A stretch of DNA of 64,000 nt from the NCBI GenBank assembly GCA_024403855.1, contig JAKSRC010000005.1, positions 1 through 64,000 of the forward strand. The letters run 5' to 3'. Source of the stretch: Saccharofermentans sp. Lineage in GTDB: Bacteria; Bacillota; Clostridia; Saccharofermentanales; Saccharofermentanaceae. Both the position numbers and the translations under genes were made by a program. A model generated the notes under the pieces. The model did not search any database. It saw only the letters and a program-made list of their open reading frames with translations, and had not been told where the DNA came from. Shown piece by piece: positions 60,250 through 64,000 of this stretch (positions within the stretch are counted from its first letter, which is position 1; the number at the start of each line of letters is the position of its first letter).

Positions 60250-60255
60250 GTTTTT

Positions 60256-61593
60256 ATGTCAAAACAATCACTTAATTCCAACCGTGAGAACATCTTAAGA
60301 CTCTCCACGGGTGGCGTATGCCTTGCATTGGCATTCGTACTTTCACAACTCAAGCTCTTTGAGATGCCTATGGGCGGATCTGTTACACCTGCTTCCACAT
60401 TGCCGATCATCATCTATGGTGTTGCTTTCGGACCTGTATGGGGCTTTGTAGTAGCATTCATCTTCAGCCTTTTGCAGCTCATCGGTGGCTGGCTTGTAAC
60501 TCCTTTCCAGGTATTCCTTGATTACACTCTCGGATACACTGCTTTGGGCTTCGCAGGCTTTGCAGCACTTAAGGCTGACAAGAGAATCAAGATTCCCGGT
60601 GCTCTTAACAGATACAGAAGCACATCAATCTTGAAGATCCTTATCTGCTCTGTTGTTGCTTACCTCGTTAGATGGTTAGGCTCTGTTGCTTCCGGCGTTA
60701 TCTTCTATGCTGAATATGCGGCAGATGCAGGTTACGACAGTGCTCTTGTTTACTCCATGGTATACAACGGCGCATTCCTCTTGGCTGACCTTGCAATCCT
60801 CGCTGTAGTACTTGTTGTTCTCTACATGGTTATCCCTTCCAAGACAGAGGATACATCTATCAACTATGTTAAGAAGTTCACAGCTGAATTCATCGGTACA
60901 TTCGTACTCGTTCTTGTTGGTTGCGGCACAGCTATGACAGTTGGTTGCGATTCTGTAAACGGTGGCGGATACATCCTCACAGCATTTGCTTTCGGTCTCG
61001 TAATCGTTGCTATGGCTTACTCAATCGGCAACATCTCAGGATGCCACATCAACCCTGCAGTTTCCCTCGCTATGCTCATCAACAAGAAGATGACAGTTAA
61101 GGAATTCTGGGGCTATGTTGTATTCCAGACATTGGGTGCTATTTCAGGTGCAGGCCTTCTCCAGTATTTGTTCAAGACATCAGGTAAGATCGATTTGACT
61201 GGTGTTTATGACGCAGAAAAGCAGAAGATGGCTACATGGGGTCTTGGTGCTAACGGTCTTGCCGGCGTTAACGGCAGCATTGCTGCAGGCATCATCATCG
61301 AAGTTGTTCTTACATTCATCTTCGTTCTTGCAATCCTCGGCGTTACAGATGATAAGTTCAAGCACGGTTCATTCGGCGGACTCGTAATCGGTCTTGCACT
61401 CGTTCTTGTTCACATCCTCGGCATTGGATTCACAGGCACATCAGTTAACCCTGCACGTTCAATCGGACCTGCTCTCTTCGCTGGCGGCGCTGCTCTTTCC
61501 AACCTCTGGATCTTCATCGTTGCTCCTTTGGCAGGCGCTGCAATCGCTGCAGTAGTTTACAAGGCTCTTTCAAGCAATAAAGAAGAGAAGTAA
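60256..61593 (+). CDS. thiT: Fusion protein: thiamine ECF S-component (ThiT) joined to an aquaporin
   Basis: 445 aa, one uninterrupted frame. Residues 1-195 are ThiT: EMPMGGSVTPASTLPIIIYG (near 36-55), FQVFLDYTLGYTALGFAG, SGVIFYAEYAADAG and YSMVYNGAFLLADL match the thiamine-binding S-component of ECF importers. Residues 206-445 are a complete MIP channel: AEFIGTFVLVLVGCGTA, first NPA at 266-268 (SGCHINPAVSLA), second NPA at 398-400 (GTSVNPARSIGPALF). The selectivity-filter residues Phe246, His386, Thr395 and Arg401 equal those of water-selective AqpZ. Both parts have six membrane segments with both ends inside, so a 12-span fusion is topologically sound. TPP-riboswitch control. The EcfAAT module is not in this window. 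Confidence 0.92.
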   Translation: MSKQSLNSNRENILRLSTGGVCLALAFVLSQLKLFEMPMGGSVTPASTLPIIIYGVAFGPVWGFVVAFIFSLLQLIGGWLVTPFQVFLDYTLGYTALGFAGFAALKADKRIKIPGALNRYRSTSILKILICSVVAYLVRWLGSVASGVIFYAEYAADAGYDSALVYSMVYNGAFLLADLAILAVVLVVLYMVIPSKTEDTSINYVKKFTAEFIGTFVLVLVGCGTAMTVGCDSVNGGGYILTAFAFGLVIVAMAYSIGNISGCHINPAVSLAMLINKKMTVKEFWGYVVFQTLGAISGAGLLQYLFKTSGKIDLTGVYDAEKQKMATWGLGANGLAGVNGSIAAGIIIEVVLTFIFVLAILGVTDDKFKHGSFGGLVIGLALVLVHILGIGFTGTSVNPARSIGPALFAGGAALSNLWIFIVAPLAGAAIAAVVYKALSSNKEEK

Positions 61594-61627
61594 TAACTAA
61601 GTAAGTTATTCATATCCTGTAAAGTTT

Positions 61628-61667
61628 CTTACCGGCCTGATCAATCGATCCGGTCGGTAAGTTTTTT
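61628..61667 (+). terminator. Terminator after the ThiT-aquaporin gene
   Basis: 10-bp stem cttaccggcc/ggtcggtaag (one G-U), 14-base loop and TTTTTT. Confidence 0.9.
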
Positions 61668-61720
61668 ATGTCTGTTATAATCTTCGAAAACAAGACTAAG
61701 TAAGCGAAAAGGGGCACCCA

Positions 61721-61842
61721 ATGAATAAAGTAATAGAAACAAAACGTCTATTTCTTCGTGCGGCATGAAGTTCGATAAAGAATACCCTGATGAAGCAAAT
61801 GAGATTACTCACGTTTCAGTGATTTACAGAAGTGAGAATTAA
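61721..61842 (+). pseudogene. GNAT acetyltransferase remnant with a large internal deletion
   Basis: ATG 61721, with a ggggca site upstream, begins MNKVIETKRLFLRA, the usual N-terminus of RimJ/RimL-type GNAT acetyltransferases, and then hits TGA. In a shifted frame GMKFDKEYPDEANEITHVSV continues to a stop at 61840-61842 and matches the usual C-terminus of the same family. About 120 middle codons are missing. The two ends of one gene are thus joined, showing deletion rather than insertion of foreign DNA. Not functional. Confidence 0.75.
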
Positions 61843-61896
61843 AGCGTTATAAGTGAGTAGAGTCCATATATACGTAGCACCGTATTAGATTAAGCA

Positions 61897-61918
61897 CCCT
61901 GGATATCCAGGGCGTTTT
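61897..61918 (+). terminator. Terminator of the deleted acetyltransferase locus
   Basis: Perfect 16-bp palindrome ccctggatatccaggg followed by cgTTTTT. The bases 61919-62075 hold no gene, only the leader of the next one. Confidence 0.8.
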
Positions 61919-62075
61919 TATATAGTATCCCTTCGAAAATTATGCAATCTGAAGCGTTTTGAAACAGATATTTAGTGCATCCATACATTGAAAGTGACAT
62001 AAAGCGTCTTTAAAATTTACACTGACGCCAATTTGATATTTTTACCATGAATTTGTTATCGGGGGATAATAGTTT

Positions 62076-64000
62076 ATGCATTTTTCAGTTAAGCATGCAC
62101 TTAGGCTTATTAGTTGTATTCTTGTTGCTACTTTTGTTGTCGGATTTATTCCCTGGCAAGAACTTAGTGCTGATGCCATGACTCGTGGTAATTATAAAGA
62201 TTACCCATTTGAGATTACATACGAACAGAATTCTACCTGGGGAAATAGTACGCAGGGTCAGTATCAGATAAAGAATATATCTGAATATGATGTGAAATCC
62301 TGGGCTATAGAGATTGATTATCAGGGCGAAGTCAGAATAAGTAATATTTGGAATGCAAAAGACATCACTGACTATGGTTCTGATGGGAAGATAATCGTCT
62401 CAGGTGATTCGAGAATCGAAGTCGGACAGACATATACTTTCGGTCTTATTGCTGATGGTACAGATGAAGCTCCTGTAGCTCCCAAGAGTGTAAAAGTATT
62501 TAATTATGTATCAGATGAGCCGCAGGTTACACCTACTTCCACACCTGCAGAAACTACCGAGACTGAAGTTACGGCCACAAATACTCCGACTACAACTCCG
62601 AATGCTACTTCAACATCTACTCCCACACCGACTCCTGCACAGGATATAGAAACCGGTGAGGTTTTCCCTTACGCAATATTTGCTTCGAGCAGAACTTCTG
62701 ACTATACATTCAACGGTTGGAAATCAACGATTGTAGGAGATATCTATACAGGCAAGGACTTTGTTTATCAAGGTTCCGAACTGTATATGGACGGTTATGT
62801 AAGAACTGCCGGAACAATAAAGACTTCCGGATGGAAGATTAACATGACAGGATCTGAAAAGCACATCGATCCGATTGAGAGTCCTGACTGGTCAAAAGAG
62901 ATTATGGCAAAAGAAAAGGTACTGCCTGCAATCTCCAAGACAACACTTACATCAAAAGATAAAGTGGTTGCAAACGGCTATTACTATACCAATGGCGATC
63001 TCGATATTAACGGCACCGATTTTACAGGTGACGCAGTTATTGTCGCAAAAGGCAATATTACGTATAACGTTGACAGCTTAAATGCTGAATCAGGAAGAGT
63101 ATTACTCTATTCAGAAAATGGCAATATCACCATCAACGGAACAAAGATTGGTATTAACGGTATAATCTACGCGCCTAAAGGCAAGGTGTCGATCAATGCA
63201 AATGAAGTAACACTTAACGGACGTATCGTAGCAGATAAGTTCAGCTACAGCGGATCCATCTTAAACGTAACTGCAGATCCTTCGGATCTTCAGTTATTCG
63301 CAGAACTTCCCGATGTAAAAGTAACTGCATCAAAAAAGAACGCAAGTATCGGTGATACGGCATATTACACTATTGAGATCTCTAAGAACAATGTATTTGA
63401 GATACTCTACAGACTTAACGTAACAGACGTAACGGTAGATTTACCTACAGATGAAAAAGATCCTATCAGATACAATCTTGATACCAGTGTTGCCGGCACA
63501 TACGTATTAGAGGCATATGTTGTTCTGCCTTATGGTGAGTTTGTTTTAGACAGCGACAAGATTGTAGTAAGTCCGCTGCCGACAAATACTCCTATAGCGA
63601 CAGCTACCCCTACAAGCACGCTCACACCAACACCCACAAACACACCTACGGCGACAGCTACTCCTACGAGCACGCCCACACCAATACCTACAAACACACC
63701 TGCGGCGACAGCTACTCCTACGAGCACGCCCACACCAATACCTACAAACACACCTACGGCGACAGCTACTCCTACGAGCACACCCACACCAACACTCACA
63801 AACACACCCACGGCGACAGCTGTCCCTACGAGCATACCTTCATCAACACCTACTAATACTCCTACGGTAACATCTACACCTACGAGTACGCCTACAAATA
63901 TTCCTTCAGCAACGCCTACAACAGCGCCTTTAGATGAAAAATATAAGATCTATTCTCAGGGCGATCCTGTATACAATTACAAGGAGCCGTTTAAGACTGA
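62076..64000 (+). CDS. Large secreted cell-surface protein with CBM2-like domain and Thr/Pro repeats (runs off the window)
   Basis: At least 641 codons from ATG 62076 (cgggggat upstream), open to the window edge. Order: signal peptide (about 8-38); a domain of about 90 residues resembling a CBM2 cellulose-binding module ([55 protein letters not shown]); a Thr/Pro linker (about 150-190); a beta-rich region (about 200-405) with bactofilin/DUF7305-like repeated Asn-Gly strands ([40 protein letters not shown]); an Ig-like stretch (about 410-500); and an 18-residue Thr/Pro tandem repeat. It probably forms a cell-wall adhesin or substrate-binding scaffold. Confidence 0.8.
   Translation, partial: MHFSVKHALRLISCILVATFVVGFIPWQELSADAMTRGNYKDYPFEITYEQNSTWGNSTQGQYQIKNISEYDVKSWAIEIDYQGEVRISNIWNAKDITDYGSDGKIIVSGDSRIEVGQTYTFGLIADGTDEAPVAPKSVKVFNYVSDEPQVTPTSTPAETTETEVTATNTPTTTPNATSTSTPTPTPAQDIETGEVFPYAIFASSRTSDYTFNGWKSTIVGDIYTGKDFVYQGSELYMDGYVRTAGTIKTSGWKINMTGSEKHIDPIESPDWSKEIMAKEKVLPAISKTTLTSKDKVVANGYYYTNGDLDINGTDFTGDAVIVAKGNITYNVDSLNAESGRVLLYSENGNITINGTKIGINGIIYAPKGKVSINANEVTLNGRIVADKFSYSGSILNVTADPSDLQLFAELPDVKVTASKKNASIGDTAYYTIEISKNNVFEILYRLNVTDVTVDLPTDEKDPIRYNLDTSVAGTYVLEAYVVLPYGEFVLDSDKIVVSPLPTNTPIATATPTSTLTPTPTNTPTATATPTSTPTPIPTNTPAATATPTSTPTPIPTNTPTATATPTSTPTPTLTNTPTATAVPTSIPSSTPTNTPTVTSTPTSTPTNIPSATPTTAPLDEKYKIYSQGDPVYNYKEPFKT
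63582..63851 (+). repeat. Five 54-bp tandem repeats encoding an 18-residue Thr/Pro unit
   Basis: Units begin at 63582, 63636, 63690, 63744 and 63798; units 2-4 are nearly identical, 1 and 5 are diverged. Each encodes a version of [18 protein letters not shown]. They lie in frame in the surface protein and form a stiff, probably glycosylated, linker. A long minus-strand frame here is a by-product of the repeat. Confidence 0.92.

Noticed and set aside
63530-63835. Minus-strand open frame with Val/Gly repeats
   Set aside because: It is the reverse reading of the 54-bp Thr/Pro repeats; the plus-strand frame has signal peptide, domains and ribosome-binding site.
63582-63851. CRISPR-like repeat array
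   Set aside because: Repeats are contiguous without unique spacers and lie in frame in a coding region.

Overview
The window looks like the chromosome of an anaerobic, plant-fibre or gut-associated member of the Clostridia (Firmicutes). Grounds: strong GGAGG-type ribosome-binding sites with frequent TTG and GTG starts, RNase J, OmpR-type two-component systems, FtsX-type ABC exporters, a split transketolase, a phosphoketolase and several hemicellulose enzymes. The cell-wall genes (3D domain, Thr/Pro-rich surface proteins) fit a Gram-positive envelope. A species cannot be named from the sequence alone.

Layout. 1-170: the end of an rRNA operon (5S 3' end, tRNA-Asn, terminator). 185-5791: a MATE exporter, phosphoketolase, and a minus-strand D-lactate dehydrogenase/flavodoxin pair. 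6110-14184: a DUF975 membrane protein, two consecutive response regulator/histidine kinase pairs and an ABC exporter whose promoter carries helically phased TTTAAG repeats. 14185-15761: a palindrome-rich non-coding block and a stand-alone reverse transcriptase. 15924-20239: a GH43 glycosidase, a FliB-like protein, a cupin, an acyltransferase and a nuclease lipoprotein. 20341-23553: carB.

24042-29540 is a pentose operon (xylulokinase, DUF4867, fucose-isomerase-like enzyme, two-part transketolase). 29631-38235 holds a DUF624 protein, a carbohydrate ABC importer, an AraC regulator, a GH3 glycosidase and a prepilin-peptidase-like protein. Together with GH43 and the phosphoketolase this suggests uptake and breakdown of xylan-type oligosaccharides through xylulose 5-phosphate. 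38317-46299 is housekeeping: S21, RecJ, RSH (ppGpp), RNase J and an SH3/3D wall protein. 46632-54665: a small membrane protein, proS, a transglutaminase/leucine-rich-repeat protein and a second FtsX exporter. 54765-60039: an AraC regulator, a serine-acetyltransferase-like protein, an Xaa-Pro peptidase, a nucleophile-less alpha/beta hydrolase and a second MATE exporter.

The most unusual item is 60060-61593: a promoter, a TPP riboswitch and one uninterrupted gene that joins a thiamine ECF S-component (ThiT) to a complete aquaporin with both NPA motifs. Next in interest are the orphan reverse transcriptase with its neighbouring structured block, a 15-bp palindrome shared by two distant loci, two enzymes that have lost a catalytic residue, and an internally deleted acetyltransferase. 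The window ends inside a large secreted protein (CBM2-like domain, Thr/Pro repeats).
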